From contig CAJIZH010000003.1 of assembly GCA_905181875.1 (NCBI GenBank), positions 310,001 to 374,000 on the forward strand: a stretch of DNA of 64,000 nucleotides, written 5' to 3'. This document shows positions 19,006 to 28,519 of the stretch, in pieces. How positions within the stretch are numbered: the first letter of the stretch is position 1; every line of letters begins with the position of its first letter. Position numbers and translations under genes: made by a program. The notes beneath the pieces are model-generated. The model made no database searches, was not told where the DNA came from, and was given only the letters and a program-made list of their open reading frames with translations. Source of the stretch: Flavobacteriales bacterium UBA6770. Its GTDB lineage: Bacteria > Bacteroidota > Bacteroidia > Flavobacteriales_G > Salibacteraceae.

Positions 19006-19473
19006 TTACGCTCTTCTACTAATGAGATTTAATGCTGAACCTGCACGATACCAATCGATCTGCTGAGCATTATAGGTGTGATTTACCTTAATTGCATTCT
19101 TACTTCCATCAGCATGCACAACCTCAATTGTCAGTTGCTTTTCTGGTGCAAAATATTTTAGATCAACAAAATTGAAAGTATCTGATTCTTGGATTTTTTC
19201 ATAATCAGATTCTTGGTTGAATGTTAATCCTAACATTCCTTGCTTCTTCAAATTAGTTTCATGAATTCTTGCAAACGATTTTACCAAAACAACTTTAACT
19301 CCTAAGTGCCTTGGCTCCATTGCAGCATGCTCTCTAGAGGAACCTTCACCGTAATTATGATCTCCTACAACAATTGTTGAAACACCTGCAGCTTTGTATG
19401 CTCTTGCAGTTGCGGGAACTTCTCCCAACTCACCAGTTATCTGATTTTTAACAGAATTTCGTTGCACCACCAA
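19006..19473 (-). CDS. acnA: Aconitate hydratase, C-terminal part (frameshifted gene)
   Basis: This frame carries the swivel (fourth) domain of aconitase, with [21 protein letters not shown] containing the active-site Ser-Arg pair. True coding probably begins near 19459, just after NSVKNQ joins the upstream frame. The nominal start is only the limit of the open frame. Together with 19448-21268 it makes a typical protein of about 755 residues. The two parts differ by one base in an A-run (T-run on the plus strand, 19457-19459). Removing one base restores [14 protein letters not shown], as in homologues. Alone this fragment cannot be an enzyme. Confidence 0.88.
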   Translation of the reverse strand: MVVQRNSVKNQITGELGEVPATARAYKAAGVSTIVVGDHNYGEGSSREHAAMEPRHLGVKVVLVKSFARIHETNLKKQGMLGLTFNQESDYEKIQESDTFNFVDLKYFAPEKQLTIEVVHADGSKNAIKVNHTYNAQQIDWYRAGSALNLISRRA

Positions 19474-21268
19474 AAGCGTTTACAGCACCAATTAAGCAGT
19501 TATTAGAAATGTTATCTAAATGCCCTCTATACCTTAACCAAGGCCCAGCCATTGAAATATGATCAGTAGTACATTTTCCGTGAGCTTTAATAAGCAAACG
19601 TACTCCAGTTAAATTACCACCATCCCACTCTGCAAAAGGTATCAATAATTGCAACCTCTCAGAGTTTTCTTTTACTAAAACTTCTATCCCACTTCCATTC
19701 GTTGAAGGAGCTTGGTATCCATTGTCCTCAACTGCAAATCCTTTTTCTGGCAATTCCCAACCCGTTGGAGGATCTAATTTCACTTCTTCACCAGCTTCGT
19801 TAACCAAAGTATCTGTAATTGGATTAAATCCTAAGTTCCCAGATATTGCAATTGCCGCTACCATTTCTGGTGAAGTTACAAAGGCATGCGTATTTGGATT
19901 ACCATCAGCACGTTTCGAGAAGTTTCTATTAAATGAATGTACAATCGTATTCTTCTCTTCTTTCTCAGCACCAGCTCTTGCCCACTGACCAATACAGGGC
20001 CCACAAGCATTTGTGAATATAGTAGCATCTAGTTGCTCAAATGCATCTAAAATTCCATCTCGCGCAACAGTAAATCTTACTTGCTCAGAACCAGGGTTAA
20101 TTCCAAATTCAGCTTTCGTTTTAAGCCCTTTTTCAACTGCTTGTTTTGCAATTGACGCTGCTCTTGATAAATCTTCGTATGAAGAATTAGTACAAGAACC
20201 AATTAATCCCCATTCAACTTTTGTTGGCCAATCGTTTGAAGCCGCCGCAACTGCCATTTCAGAAACTGGTGTAGCTAAATCTGGCGTAAAAGGACCATTA
20301 ACATGTGGCGCCAATTCCGATAAATTTATTTCAATAACCTGATCAAAGTATTGCTCAGGATTAGCATAAACTTCATCATCGCCTGTTAGGTGTTCTGCAA
20401 CCTCATCAGCTAATGCAACAACGTCGGCTCTTCCAGTTGCACTTAAATATCTTCTCATTGAATCATCGTAACCGAATGTTGAAGTAGTAGCTCCAATCTC
20501 AGCACCCATATTACAAATAGTACCTTTTCCTGTACATGAAATTGACTTAGCACCTTCACCGAAATATTCTACAATACAACCGGTCCCACCTTTAACAGTC
20601 AATATACCTGCGACCTTCAAGATAACATCCTTGGGAGATGTCCAGCCGCTTAATGTTCCAGTTAGCTTAATTCCTATCAATTTTGGAAATTTAAGTTCCC
20701 AAGGCATTCCTGCCATAACATCAACCGCATCTGCACCGCCAACTCCAATAGCAACCATTCCTAGTCCGCCTGCATTTACTGTGTGACTATCAGTACCTAT
20801 CATCATTCCACCTGGAAATGCATAGTTTTCAAGTACCACTTGATGTATAATTCCAGCGCCTGGCTTCCAGAATCCTATTCCGTATTTATTAGAAACCGAA
20901 GAAAGGAAATTGAAAACCTCGTTGTTTTTATTTAAAGATTCTTGAAGATCTTTATCGGCACCCATTCTAGCTTGAATAAGGTGATCTGCATGCACTGTCG
21001 AAGGCACAGCAGCTGTACTTTTTCCAGCTTGCATAAACTGCAACAAAGCCATCTGAGCCGTTGCATCCTGCATAGCTACTCTGTCTGGCGCAAAATCAAC
21101 ATAATTTTTTCCTCGGCCATATTCCGTTTTAGCTTTTCCGTCCCAGAGATGCGTATATAGTATTTTTTCAGAAAGCGTTAATGGTTTATTACAAATCTCT
21201 CGTGCTACTTTTATCCTTTCAGGGTACCGTTGGTACACCTTTTTAATCATGCCCAAATCGAATATCAT
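19448..21268 (-). CDS. acnA: Aconitate hydratase, N-terminal part (frameshifted gene)
   Basis: Interconverts citrate and isocitrate in the TCA cycle using a 4Fe-4S cluster. The 606 residues cover domains 1-3 and the linker. They include [20 protein letters not shown], the cluster cysteines in [11 protein letters not shown] and [10 protein letters not shown], and [19 protein letters not shown]. The frame then runs into [10 protein letters not shown] and stops at 19448-19450, where homologues continue NSVKNQ. The start [19 protein letters not shown] matches the family. The rest is encoded in another frame at 19006-19473. An essential-type gene with one homopolymer indel is most simply an assembly error. 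The gene is followed by a strong terminator. Confidence 0.93.
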   Translation of the reverse strand: MIFDLGMIKKVYQRYPERIKVAREICNKPLTLSEKILYTHLWDGKAKTEYGRGKNYVDFAPDRVAMQDATAQMALLQFMQAGKSTAAVPSTVHADHLIQARMGADKDLQESLNKNNEVFNFLSSVSNKYGIGFWKPGAGIIHQVVLENYAFPGGMMIGTDSHTVNAGGLGMVAIGVGGADAVDVMAGMPWELKFPKLIGIKLTGTLSGWTSPKDVILKVAGILTVKGGTGCIVEYFGEGAKSISCTGKGTICNMGAEIGATTSTFGYDDSMRRYLSATGRADVVALADEVAEHLTGDDEVYANPEQYFDQVIEINLSELAPHVNGPFTPDLATPVSEMAVAAASNDWPTKVEWGLIGSCTNSSYEDLSRAASIAKQAVEKGLKTKAEFGINPGSEQVRFTVARDGILDAFEQLDATIFTNACGPCIGQWARAGAEKEEKNTIVHSFNRNFSKRADGNPNTHAFVTSPEMVAAIAISGNLGFNPITDTLVNEAGEEVKLDPPTGWELPEKGFAVEDNGYQAPSTNGSGIEVLVKENSERLQLLIPFAEWDGGNLTGVRLLIKAHGKCTTDHISMAGPWLRYRGHLDNISNNCLIGAVNAFGGATKFC

Positions 21269-21333
21269 AACTTTGAATTTCTAATTTTATTTTAGCTACT
21301 TTTCACTGTCGCGAAGGTAAAAAATTATACCTA

Positions 21334-21341
21334 TAATTTTG
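21334..21341 (+). promoter_or_regulatory. Putative promoter -7 box of the MacB-like permease
   Basis: TAATTTTG fits TAnnTTTG exactly and ends 10 bases before the TTG start at 21352. Transcription would begin only a few bases ahead of the start codon, giving an almost leaderless mRNA. Confidence 0.45.
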
Positions 21342-21351
21342 CTGTTATAAA

Positions 21352-22584
21352 TTGAGAAAACAAGTACTAAAAGAGAATATTTACGTGGCCCTTAACGCCA
21401 TTAAAAGTCAGACACTTAGAACGGTTTTAACTGCAATGATCATTGCTATTGGAATTACTGCGCTCATCGGAATATTGACCGCAATTGATTCGATTAAAGC
21501 TTCAATTCAATCTGAGTTTACCAATATGGGAGCAAACACTTTTGTTATTCGTCAGTATCGGTCCAGGGCAAAAGTTAAAAACGAAGACAATGAAAAGAAA
21601 CGCATTACCTATTTCGAAGCTCAAAAGTTTAGAAATGAGTTCGATTCAGATGCGAAAGTCTCCGTTTTCTTGAACGCATCATTCAATTCTACTGTAAAGT
21701 ACAAAAGTGAAAAAACCAACCAGAACGTTAGTGTTATGGGTATTGATCGCAACTACCTGAAAACAGCTGGATATTCAGTTGAAAAGGGTAGAAACATGAG
21801 TAATACCGATTTTCAAAATAATCGGAGAATTGCACTAATAGGAAGCGAAGTCAATAATACTTTATTTAAAAATGTTGACGCAATAGGTAGCAAGATCTCC
21901 ATTGATGGGGTTCGCTATGCGGTTGCAGGAGTTTTAAAAGAAAAAGGAAGTAGCTCAGGAATGGGAGGGGACCGCCTAGTTATGCTGCCACTTGGTGTCA
22001 CGAGACAATATTTTGGCAACCCAGATGAAACTTTCACTCTAAACGTGATGACCGAACGCCCAGAACAATTGATGCCAACCATTGACGATGCCACAGGTAA
22101 ATTCAGACAAATCAGAAAAATTCCATTGTCTAAACCTGATGATTTCGAAATTCGCAGAAGCGACAGTTTAGCAACAAAACTGATTGAGAATATTAGAAAC
22201 GTGACTATAGCAGCTGGGATAATTGGAATGATCACATTATTGGGAGCGGCAATAGGATTAATGAATATTATGCTGGTTTCGGTCACAGAAAGAACGCACG
22301 AAATAGGAGTTCGGAAATCTTTAGGGGCTTCTCCTTCGGTAATAAAAACTCAATTTTTAACTGAGGCAGTTCTTATTTGCCAAATGGGTGGAGTTGCGGG
22401 AATTGTTTTTGGAATAATTATCGGAAATGTCACTTCGCTGCTAACAGGAGGTGCATTCATAATTCCTTGGTTGTGGATTTTCTCAGGGTTTAGCTTGTGT
22501 TTTGTGGTTGGAGTACTTTCTGGATATTATCCTTCGGTAAAAGCTTCGAAACTCGATCCTATTGAGGCTTTACGCTATGAATAA
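21352..22584 (+). CDS. MacB-type ABC transporter permease
   Basis: A 410-residue membrane subunit of the MacB/LolCE (type VII ABC) kind. It has an N-terminal membrane helix (about 20-42), a large periplasmic MacB_PCD domain (about 45-280) and a C-terminal FtsX block of three helices (about 285-405). The block contains TERTHEIGVRKSLGASP and ends PSVKASKLDPIEALRYE. Such proteins couple ATP hydrolysis in the cytoplasm to periplasmic work such as efflux or lipoprotein release. No ATPase gene is adjacent, so the partner must be encoded elsewhere. The start appears to be TTG, since family members begin near LKENIYVALNAIKSQ. Its stop abuts the convergent gene with no gap. Confidence 0.9.
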   Translation: MRKQVLKENIYVALNAIKSQTLRTVLTAMIIAIGITALIGILTAIDSIKASIQSEFTNMGANTFVIRQYRSRAKVKNEDNEKKRITYFEAQKFRNEFDSDAKVSVFLNASFNSTVKYKSEKTNQNVSVMGIDRNYLKTAGYSVEKGRNMSNTDFQNNRRIALIGSEVNNTLFKNVDAIGSKISIDGVRYAVAGVLKEKGSSSGMGGDRLVMLPLGVTRQYFGNPDETFTLNVMTERPEQLMPTIDDATGKFRQIRKIPLSKPDDFEIRRSDSLATKLIENIRNVTIAAGIIGMITLLGAAIGLMNIMLVSVTERTHEIGVRKSLGASPSVIKTQFLTEAVLICQMGGVAGIVFGIIIGNVTSLLTGGAFIIPWLWIFSGFSLCFVVGVLSGYYPSVKASKLDPIEALRYE

Positions 22585-23607
22585 CTAATAATTAAGTCGA
22601 TACCCAACATACAACCTCGCTTGACCTCTAGTGTAACCAAACCGACCCTCTCCACTATTAAATTTAAACTGCCTGTAGTTATATTCTGCTGAAAAACCAC
22701 CGAAAAACTTTGGGCCATTATATCCAAGGCCAAAGCGCATTCCTAACCTTGGAATAATATTAATTTTTCTATAAACCAGCAAACCTTCTGCATTTTTTAA
22801 CCTTGTATTTGCTACAGCAAGACCGGGAGAAAGCGTAAGGTTTGTAAAAACGTGATCACTCAAAACCAGAGTATATGAATATCCAACCAGTGGGGCCAAA
22901 CTTCTAAATCTTGCATCTTCAAAAAAATTAGCTTGATTAGTAGAATTCGAAAAGTATTCAGGAGAAATAGCGGAGTCTGCAATAATTGCAAAGGAATTTA
23001 ATGAACTTCCAAGAAAGAAAGATCCAGCGCTTTTTTTCTGCCATTCAGACTGCACATATACCGACTGAAGTGAAAATTTTTCATGATTTAAAACATAATA
23101 AACACTTGCTCCTAAACTAGCTGTTCTTAAATCAGTACGCTGCGGATATGGGTCACCCGATTTCCATTCTTTATTAAATGCAGCTGGATTAGATAAATAA
23201 AATCCATTGTACAACTGGACATTAACATCTACACCTACTTTCTTTGTAAAAACATGACCTTGAAGATCTAATCGTCTAGTTTTACCATGAGTTGATTCTG
23301 GTCCATTTCTACCTAATCGAGCAAACGATACTCCAAATTTCAACCATTTGTACAAAACTCCAAACCCTAAATCGGAGCCGACATTTGGCTCATATCTCGT
23401 TTCAAAATTATTCCCTACATCAGAAATCGTGAAATTATTGGTACGATTGAGAGTAAAAAGCTTGAAAGAAATTTTCCCGCTTAAGTCATCAATATATAAT
23501 GAATCTTGTATATAGTTTTTCTTGAACAATGAATCAGGTCCATCTGAACTAGCGAATCCTGAAACCGAGATTCCAATTACAAAAAGTATAATTAACGATC
23601 GAATCAT
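22585..23607 (-). CDS. DUF4421-like outer-membrane protein
   Basis: A 340-residue protein with a clear signal peptide (MIRSLIILFVIGISVSGFA). The segment YIDDLSGKISFKLF, then RYEPNVGSDLGFGVLYKWLKFGVSF, resembles the DUF4421 family of Bacteroidota outer-membrane proteins. The remainder is barrel-like and ends in YVGYRLNY with a terminal aromatic residue, as outer-membrane proteins do. Function is unknown. It is convergent with the MacB-like permease and lies downstream of dnaK, separated by a strong terminator. Confidence 0.75.
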   Translation of the reverse strand: MIRSLIILFVIGISVSGFASSDGPDSLFKKNYIQDSLYIDDLSGKISFKLFTLNRTNNFTISDVGNNFETRYEPNVGSDLGFGVLYKWLKFGVSFARLGRNGPESTHGKTRRLDLQGHVFTKKVGVDVNVQLYNGFYLSNPAAFNKEWKSGDPYPQRTDLRTASLGASVYYVLNHEKFSLQSVYVQSEWQKKSAGSFFLGSSLNSFAIIADSAISPEYFSNSTNQANFFEDARFRSLAPLVGYSYTLVLSDHVFTNLTLSPGLAVANTRLKNAEGLLVYRKINIIPRLGMRFGLGYNGPKFFGGFSAEYNYRQFKFNSGEGRFGYTRGQARLYVGYRLNY

Positions 23608-23641
23608 AACATATTTACAAATGCAAAAGTAGACCTCAAAT

Positions 23642-23670
23642 AAAAAAGAGCCGGCATAACCGGCTCTTTT
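23642..23670 (-). terminator. Rho-independent terminator of dnaK
   Basis: An 11-bp perfect inverted repeat (AAAAGAGCCGG / CCGGCTCTTTT) with a 5-base loop, flanked by A and T runs. It lies 24 bases after the dnaK stop and could work in both directions. Confidence 0.88.
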
Positions 23671-23693
23671 TAACTAGTAATATGTAGCGATTT

Positions 23694-24305
23694 TTATTTT
23701 ACTTCTTCAAAATCAACATCAGTAACCTCATCCTCAGCTTTTGCGTCTGAACCTTCTTGCGAAGCATCAGCACCTTGCTGTCCTTCCGCAGCCTGCGCAG
23801 CATACATTTCTTCCGATGCAGCTTGAAATGCAATGTTCAGTGTTTCCATTGCAGCATCAATTGCTTCAATATTTTCTGATTTATGAACTTCTTTTAACTC
23901 GTTTAATGCAGTTTCAATAGGCTCTTTCTTTTCACTAGGAATTTTATCACCATACTCCTTCAATTGTTTTTCCGTTTGGAAAATTAAATTATCAGCAGCA
24001 TTTAGCTTATCAGCTTTTTCTTTCGCTTTGTTATCAGCTTCAGCATTTGCTTCTGCTTCTTTTTTCATTTTATCAATTTCTGCATCAGATAAACCACTAG
24101 AAGCTTCAATTCTAATTGACTGTTCTTTTCCTGTTGCTTTATCTTTTGCGGAAACATTTAAAATTCCGTTAGCATCAATATCAAATGTTACTTCAATTTG
24201 AGGAGTTCCTCTTTGTGCTGGTGGAATATCCAGAAAGGTGAAATCTTCCAATTGTTCTGTTATCCTTCGCCATTGGACGCTCTCCTTGCAAAACATGAAT
24301 CTCAA
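23694..24305 (-). CDS. dnaK: Chaperone DnaK, C-terminal part (frameshifted gene)
   Basis: Carries most of the substrate-binding domain and lid of Hsp70. It resumes at [31 protein letters not shown] and continues through the helical lid to an acidic tail ending DVDFEEVK. Coding in this frame is genuine from about 24230 downward. The upstream 25 residues ([11 protein letters not shown]...) are a shadow of the middle frame. One base too many in the CC pair at 24230-24231 separates it from the middle part. Deleting one base gives [11 protein letters not shown], as in homologues. Confidence 0.9.
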   Translation of the reverse strand: MRFMFCKESVQWRRITEQLEDFTFLDIPPAQRGTPQIEVTFDIDANGILNVSAKDKATGKEQSIRIEASSGLSDAEIDKMKKEAEANAEADNKAKEKADKLNAADNLIFQTEKQLKEYGDKIPSEKKEPIETALNELKEVHKSENIEAIDAAMETLNIAFQAASEEMYAAQAAEGQQGADASQEGSDAKAEDEVTDVDFEEVK

Positions 24306-24468
24306 CCGAAGGCTGATTATCCGAAGCAGTAGAGAAAGTCTCTGATTTTTTTGTAGGAATAGTAGTGTTCGATTCTATTAATCGAGTACTTACACCTCCC
24401 ATTGTTTCGATCCCTAAAGAAAGGGGAGTAACGTCTAATAAAAGAACGTCTTTTACTTCTCCAGTCAA
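24193..24468 (-). CDS. dnaK: Chaperone DnaK, middle part (frameshifted gene)
   Basis: A 91-codon frame holding the start of the substrate-binding domain: [24 protein letters not shown], then [26 protein letters not shown]. After the second shift it runs out as [13 protein letters not shown] and stops. It joins the N-terminal part at a T-run (plus-strand AAA, 24467-24469) where one base is missing. Adding a T restores AIQGGVLTGEVKD. As the three frames tile one DnaK of about 640 residues without loss of any conserved block, the whole gene is 23694-25589. Confidence 0.9.
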   Translation of the reverse strand: MTGEVKDVLLLDVTPLSLGIETMGGVSTRLIESNTTIPTKKSETFSTASDNQPSVEIHVLQGERPMAKDNRTIGRFHLSGYSTSTKRNSSN

Positions 24469-25589
24469 ACGCCACCTTGAATCGCTGCTCCTAGAGCAAC
24501 AACCTCATCAGGGTTAACACCTTTACTTGGCTCTTTCCCAAAGAATGCTTTTACAGCATCTTGAACTGCTGGAATTCTAGTAGAACCACCTACCAAAATA
24601 ACTTCATCAATATCTGCTGGAGTCATATCAGCATTTTTCAATGCAGACCTGCAAGGCTCAATTGTTCTTTTAATCAGATCATCTGCTAATTGCTCAAACT
24701 TTGCTCTAGATAAAGATCTTACCAAGTGTTTTGGCACACCATCAACCGGCATTATGTATGGCAAGTTAATTTCAGTAGATGTGGTTGAAGACAATTCAAT
24801 TTTAGCTTTTTCAGCAGCTTCTTTCAAACGCTGCAATGCCATTGGATCTTTAGATACATCTAATCCGTTCTCATCCTTAAATTCAGCAACTAACCAATCG
24901 ATGATTACATGATCAAAATCATCACCCCCGAGGTGTGTGTCTCCGTCAGTAGACTTTACTTCAAAAACTCCGTCACCCAATTCCAATATGGATACATCAT
25001 GAGTTCCACCACCACAGTCAAAAACTGCAATTTTAATATCTTGACCTTTCTTGTCCATGCCATAAGCAAGTGACGCAGCCGTTGGTTCGTTAATAATTCG
25101 TTTAACTGTAAGACCCGCAATTTCGCCTGCTTCTTTTGTTGCTTGTCTTTGGCTATCGTTGAAATAAGCAGGAACCGTGATTACCGCTTCAGTAACTTCA
25201 TGTCCAAGATAATCTTCTGCTGTTTTCTTCATTTTTTGAAGAACCATTGCAGATATTTCTTGAGGAGTAAAAAGACGATCGTCGATTTTTACTTTTGGTA
25301 ATACGCCATCTTTTTCAATTGTGTAAGAAACTCTTTTGATTTCGCTTGAAATTTCAGCAAACGTATGGCCCATAAAACGCTTAATCGAATTAACCGTTTT
25401 GGTAGGATTTGTAATAGCCTGACGTTTTGCAGGATCGCCTACTTTTCTTTCACCACCTTCAATAAATGCAACAATTGAAGGGGTTGTTCTTTTTCCTTCA
25501 CTATTTGGGATTACCACAGGCTCGTTACCTTCCATAACGGCAACGCACGAGTTGGTAGTTCCTAAATCAATTCCAATAATTTTTCCCAT
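24465..25589 (-). CDS. dnaK: Chaperone DnaK, N-terminal ATPase part (frameshifted gene)
   Basis: The nucleotide-binding domain of Hsp70, 374 residues. It has [16 protein letters not shown] at the start, [10 protein letters not shown], the phosphate-binding [13 protein letters not shown] (family members usually have FDLGGGT), [11 protein letters not shown] and [16 protein letters not shown], where a premature TGA (24465-24467) ends it. DnaK folds nascent and stress-damaged proteins in the cytoplasm with DnaJ and GrpE, neither of which is in the window. A palindrome about 125 bases upstream could be a stress operator. Loss of dnaK is unlikely in a free-living bacterium, so the two indels are probably errors. 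Confidence 0.93.
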   Translation of the reverse strand: MGKIIGIDLGTTNSCVAVMEGNEPVVIPNSEGKRTTPSIVAFIEGGERKVGDPAKRQAITNPTKTVNSIKRFMGHTFAEISSEIKRVSYTIEKDGVLPKVKIDDRLFTPQEISAMVLQKMKKTAEDYLGHEVTEAVITVPAYFNDSQRQATKEAGEIAGLTVKRIINEPTAASLAYGMDKKGQDIKIAVFDCGGGTHDVSILELGDGVFEVKSTDGDTHLGGDDFDHVIIDWLVAEFKDENGLDVSKDPMALQRLKEAAEKAKIELSSTTSTEINLPYIMPVDGVPKHLVRSLSRAKFEQLADDLIKRTIEPCRSALKNADMTPADIDEVILVGGSTRIPAVQDAVKAFFGKEPSKGVNPDEVVALGAAIQGGV

Positions 25590-25713
25590 GACTTAATTTT
25601 GTAATTCGTTTTATAATCTTATTTGAACCGAATAGACAAGCAGTATGCCATTAGAATTTAAAGACATTCTAGCTGACAAAGCTTCTAACTATTTAAGAAA
25701 AAAAAGAAATTAA

Positions 25714-25726
25714 TGACAGCTTGTCA
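25714..25726. promoter_or_regulatory. Palindrome upstream of dnaK, possible stress operator
   Basis: TGACA-GCT-TGTCA, a 5-bp inverted repeat with a 3-base centre, 125 bases before the dnaK ATG and just after the stop of the divergent-side lipoprotein gene. A second half-like copy, GCTGACAAAGC, lies at 25672-25682. Its position suits a heat-shock control site, but that role is inference. Confidence 0.3.
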
Positions 25727-25727
25727 G

Positions 25728-26879
25728 TTATTGGCAAGCCGATGGAAATTTATGTGATGGGTCAGAGCAAAATGCCTTAGCTCCAGTCAAACCAAGCAGA
25801 ACCCCTGTTGCCAATTCATCATCTGATGCACTGCTTAACAAAAATTCTACCGGCAGGAATCCATGCGCAATTAATTGCTCATTCATGGTTATTACTTGCC
25901 TTCCAGCTAGAACTCCAAAGCCATTTACAACATTGGTATATTCTGGTCTATCCTGGGCTATACCCTCTCCAGAGTTTTTAACTTGTCGATAATAAAATAA
26001 ATCTTCAGAAACAGCAATCATCTTAAAGTCTATAGGTCCTGATTTTCGATACAACAAGTTTGGCGTTTCTGAAGCATCCGGAATTACAGCTGCTATTCTT
26101 TCATAAAAGCCTCTCCCCGAAAATTTTACATCAGTTGGTTTAGGGTTTTGCGAATCATTAAAGACTTTTTCACCCAGTTCGAACTCTATAGTTTTTTCTA
26201 CTTCCTCTGTGGCTCCCAAATAAACTTCATAATAAGTAAAAATCATTTTTAAACTTCCGACCTTCGTTCCGGTAGGATATTTTAAATCAAATTCTAAATC
26301 GCTTACATTAACTCCGTTAATAAGAGAAACCGCTCTATTAGCACGCGAACGAAACCCATTAGCAGAACTAAGAAAAAATGGCGCATTAAGACTCTCTTTT
26401 ACTATACTAAAATTACCTCCGATTTCCTTACCGTCGACCGTACCTTCTAATTTGAAATCAGATTCTGAGTTAAAATACATGGCATCATCAGGATTGTTCT
26501 TTGTCGGATAAACATGATAAAGAATTTGATCAGGTCCAAAAAATTCGCCCAATTCCTTATTACTAACTTCTATTCTTATTAAATTCATTCGGCGCCGCTC
26601 TTCACCAAAAAGTGACTCAACAAGAACCAAGTCTACATCTCTAAAGTAATTAGAATCTGGGTTTTTGGCATATGCTTGAGGATTACCTACACCCGAGAAA
26701 GATTTTGTTATTCTAAAAACCTGAATAGAATCATAAGGGTTTATAACGCCATAAACTATAGCCTGCGCGTCATATTCAGCATTAACCTGAAGATCATTTT
26801 TACAACCTAAAAAGAAAGCTGTGATGGTTAATAATGACAGTACTTTAATAAAAACCGAATTGTGTTTTTTTGTGTTCAT
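25728..26879 (-). CDS. Lipoprotein resembling DUF4249
   Basis: A 383-residue lipoprotein with signal and lipobox FFLGC (Cys at about residue 26). The mature start, AQAIVYGVINPYDSIQVFRITKSFSG, then DSNYFRDVDLVLVE, resembles the DUF4249 family of Bacteroidota surface lipoproteins, often found beside TonB-dependent receptors. No such receptor is adjacent here. The C terminus has two cysteines (AFCSDPSHKFPSAC) that might form a disulfide. It lies upstream of dnaK on the same strand with 138 bases between, and probably has its own promoter at 26938-26945. Confidence 0.7.
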   Translation of the reverse strand: MNTKKHNSVFIKVLSLLTITAFFLGCKNDLQVNAEYDAQAIVYGVINPYDSIQVFRITKSFSGVGNPQAYAKNPDSNYFRDVDLVLVESLFGEERRRMNLIRIEVSNKELGEFFGPDQILYHVYPTKNNPDDAMYFNSESDFKLEGTVDGKEIGGNFSIVKESLNAPFFLSSANGFRSRANRAVSLINGVNVSDLEFDLKYPTGTKVGSLKMIFTYYEVYLGATEEVEKTIEFELGEKVFNDSQNPKPTDVKFSGRGFYERIAAVIPDASETPNLLYRKSGPIDFKMIAVSEDLFYYRQVKNSGEGIAQDRPEYTNVVNGFGVLAGRQVITMNEQLIAHGFLPVEFLLSSASDDELATGVLLGLTGAKAFCSDPSHKFPSACQ

Positions 26880-26898
26880 TCAAGACTTTATAGTAAAT

Positions 26899-26906
26899 TA
26901 TATTTG
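26899..26906 (+). promoter_or_regulatory. Putative panB promoter -7 box
   Basis: TATATTTG matches TAnnTTTG exactly and lies 96 bases before panB. It points rightward and sits downstream of, and facing, the minus-strand box at 26938-26945. Confidence 0.4.
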
Positions 26907-26937
26907 CACCTTTTGATTGCGAGTTGGCAAAGATAAT

Positions 26938-26945
26938 AATTTGGC
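26938..26945 (-). promoter_or_regulatory. Putative promoter -7 box of the DUF4249-like lipoprotein
   Basis: Minus strand TATCTTTG is an exact TAnnTTTG, 58 bases before the lipoprotein ATG. With the plus-strand box at 26899-26906 the two transcripts would overlap head-on for roughly 30 bases. Confidence 0.4.
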
Positions 26946-27002
26946 TTGCCTTTGAAATAAGATTTTATAAATGGACAATATGCGCCTATAAATGGTAAAA
27001 TT

Positions 27003-27836
27003 ATGAGTACTCAAATTAATAAAATAGTAAGTTCTAAAGCAAAAAAGGTGACCACTCATGTTCTTCTTGAAATGAAAGAAAAAGGAGAAAAGATTGCAAT
27101 GCTTACTGCATATGATTTTTCTATGGCTCGCTTAATTGACCAAGCAGGAATTGACGTTATTTTAGTAGGTGATTCCGCTTCAAATGTTATAGCTGGTCAC
27201 GAAACTACGCTTCCTATTACGTTAGACCAGATGATATATCATGCAGCATCGGTAATTCGGGGCATAACAAGTTCTTTGGTTGTGGTGGATTTGCCTTTTG
27301 GTACTTACCAAGGGAATAGCAAGGAAGCTCTAAATTCTTCTATTAGAATAATGAAAGAATCTGGAGCACATGCCGTTAAAATGGAAGGTGGTAGTGAAAT
27401 AATGGAATCAGTTCAAAGAATTTTTTCTGCAGGAATTCCTGTTATGGGGCACCTTGGACTTATGCCACAAAGTATCTATAAGTATGGCACTTATATAGTA
27501 AGGGCTAAGGAATCAGAAGAAGCAGATAAATTGATTGAAGATGCTATTAAATTAGAAGCAGCGGGTTGTTTTGCAATTGTTTTGGAAAAGATACCTGCTA
27601 CTTTAGCGGAAAAAGTTGCTAAAACAGTTCGAATTCCGGTGATCGGAATTGGCGCTGGTGGTGAAGTTGATGGTCAAGTTTTAGTGCTTCATGATATGTT
27701 AGGCATTACGCAAGAGTTTTCTCCAAGATTCTTAAGACGCTATGGAAACCTTGCTGATCAAATAAAAAGTGGCGTATCGGCATACATTGAAGATGTAAAG
27801 CGATCCGATTTTCCCAACAAAAATGAACAGTACTGA
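27003..27836 (+). CDS. panB: 3-methyl-2-oxobutanoate hydroxymethyltransferase
   Basis: Transfers a hydroxymethyl group from methylene-tetrahydrofolate to 2-oxoisovalerate, making ketopantoate in pantothenate and CoA synthesis. The 277 residues include [19 protein letters not shown], the Mg-binding [26 protein letters not shown], the catalytic-region [11 protein letters not shown] and [20 protein letters not shown]. The length is normal for the family. Its TGA shares one base with the ATG of the next gene, so the two are likely coupled. Other pantothenate genes are not in the window. Confidence 0.96.
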   Translation: MSTQINKIVSSKAKKVTTHVLLEMKEKGEKIAMLTAYDFSMARLIDQAGIDVILVGDSASNVIAGHETTLPITLDQMIYHAASVIRGITSSLVVVDLPFGTYQGNSKEALNSSIRIMKESGAHAVKMEGGSEIMESVQRIFSAGIPVMGHLGLMPQSIYKYGTYIVRAKESEEADKLIEDAIKLEAAGCFAIVLEKIPATLAEKVAKTVRIPVIGIGAGGEVDGQVLVLHDMLGITQEFSPRFLRRYGNLADQIKSGVSAYIEDVKRSDFPNKNEQY

Positions 27837-28519
27837 TGATTAACGTCATTTTTGAAGACAATCATTTAATTGTTGTAAATAAAAGAGCAACCGAGTTAGT
27901 TCAAGGTGATATCACTGGCGATGAACCTTTATTGGAAAAAGTTAGAACTTACCTTAAAATAAAATATGACAAGCCCGGTAACGTATTTGTCGGTCTTCCT
28001 CACAGATTAGACAGGCCTACTAGCGGGGTTGTAGTTTTCACTAAAACGAGTAAGGCATTAAGTCGAATGAATGATGTTTTCAGAGAACGTACCGTTCAAA
28101 AAACATATTGGGCAGTTGTAAAGAACAAGCCTCGGGAAACTGAAGGACTTTTAGTTAACTACCTAAAAAAATCGGAAGAAAAGAATAAATCATATATCGA
28201 GAAAAACGATAAGAATGGTGCAAAGTATGCAGACTTACGGTTTAGGCTAATAGGTTCCTCAGGAGGATTTCACTTACTTGAAGTGAGCCCGAAAACTGGT
28301 CGGCATCACCAAATAAGATTGCAACTTTCTGCAATTGGTTCTCCAATAAAAGGTGATTTAAAATACGGGTCAGACCTTGTAAATAAAAACGGTTCCATTC
28401 ATTTACATGCTCGTAAAATTGAATTTATCCACCCTGTAAAAAAAGAAACCGTTTCTTTTGAAGCACAGGTACCTAATGAGAAATTATGGAATGCTTTTAA
28501 AAAGTTACTCCAGCTCTGA
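27836..28519 (+). CDS. RluA-family RNA pseudouridine synthase
   Basis: Isomerises specific uridines in rRNA or tRNA. The 227-residue protein has the catalytic motif HRLDRPTSGVVVFTKT with the essential Asp, then TGRHHQIRLQLSAIGSPIKGDLKYG, both diagnostic of the RluA family. It lacks an N-terminal S4 domain, so it belongs to the short (RluA/TruC-like) group. It begins [18 protein letters not shown], as expected, and overlaps the panB stop by one base. Its last 15 bases overlap the convergent PKD-domain gene. Target specificity cannot be deduced. Confidence 0.93.
   Translation: MINVIFEDNHLIVVNKRATELVQGDITGDEPLLEKVRTYLKIKYDKPGNVFVGLPHRLDRPTSGVVVFTKTSKALSRMNDVFRERTVQKTYWAVVKNKPRETEGLLVNYLKKSEEKNKSYIEKNDKNGAKYADLRFRLIGSSGGFHLLEVSPKTGRHHQIRLQLSAIGSPIKGDLKYGSDLVNKNGSIHLHARKIEFIHPVKKETVSFEAQVPNEKLWNAFKKLLQL

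Noticed and set aside
24228-24470. Programmed ribosomal frameshifting in dnaK
   Set aside because: Two shifts in opposite directions without slippery heptamers or downstream structure, in a gene not known to use recoding. Sequence errors are simpler.
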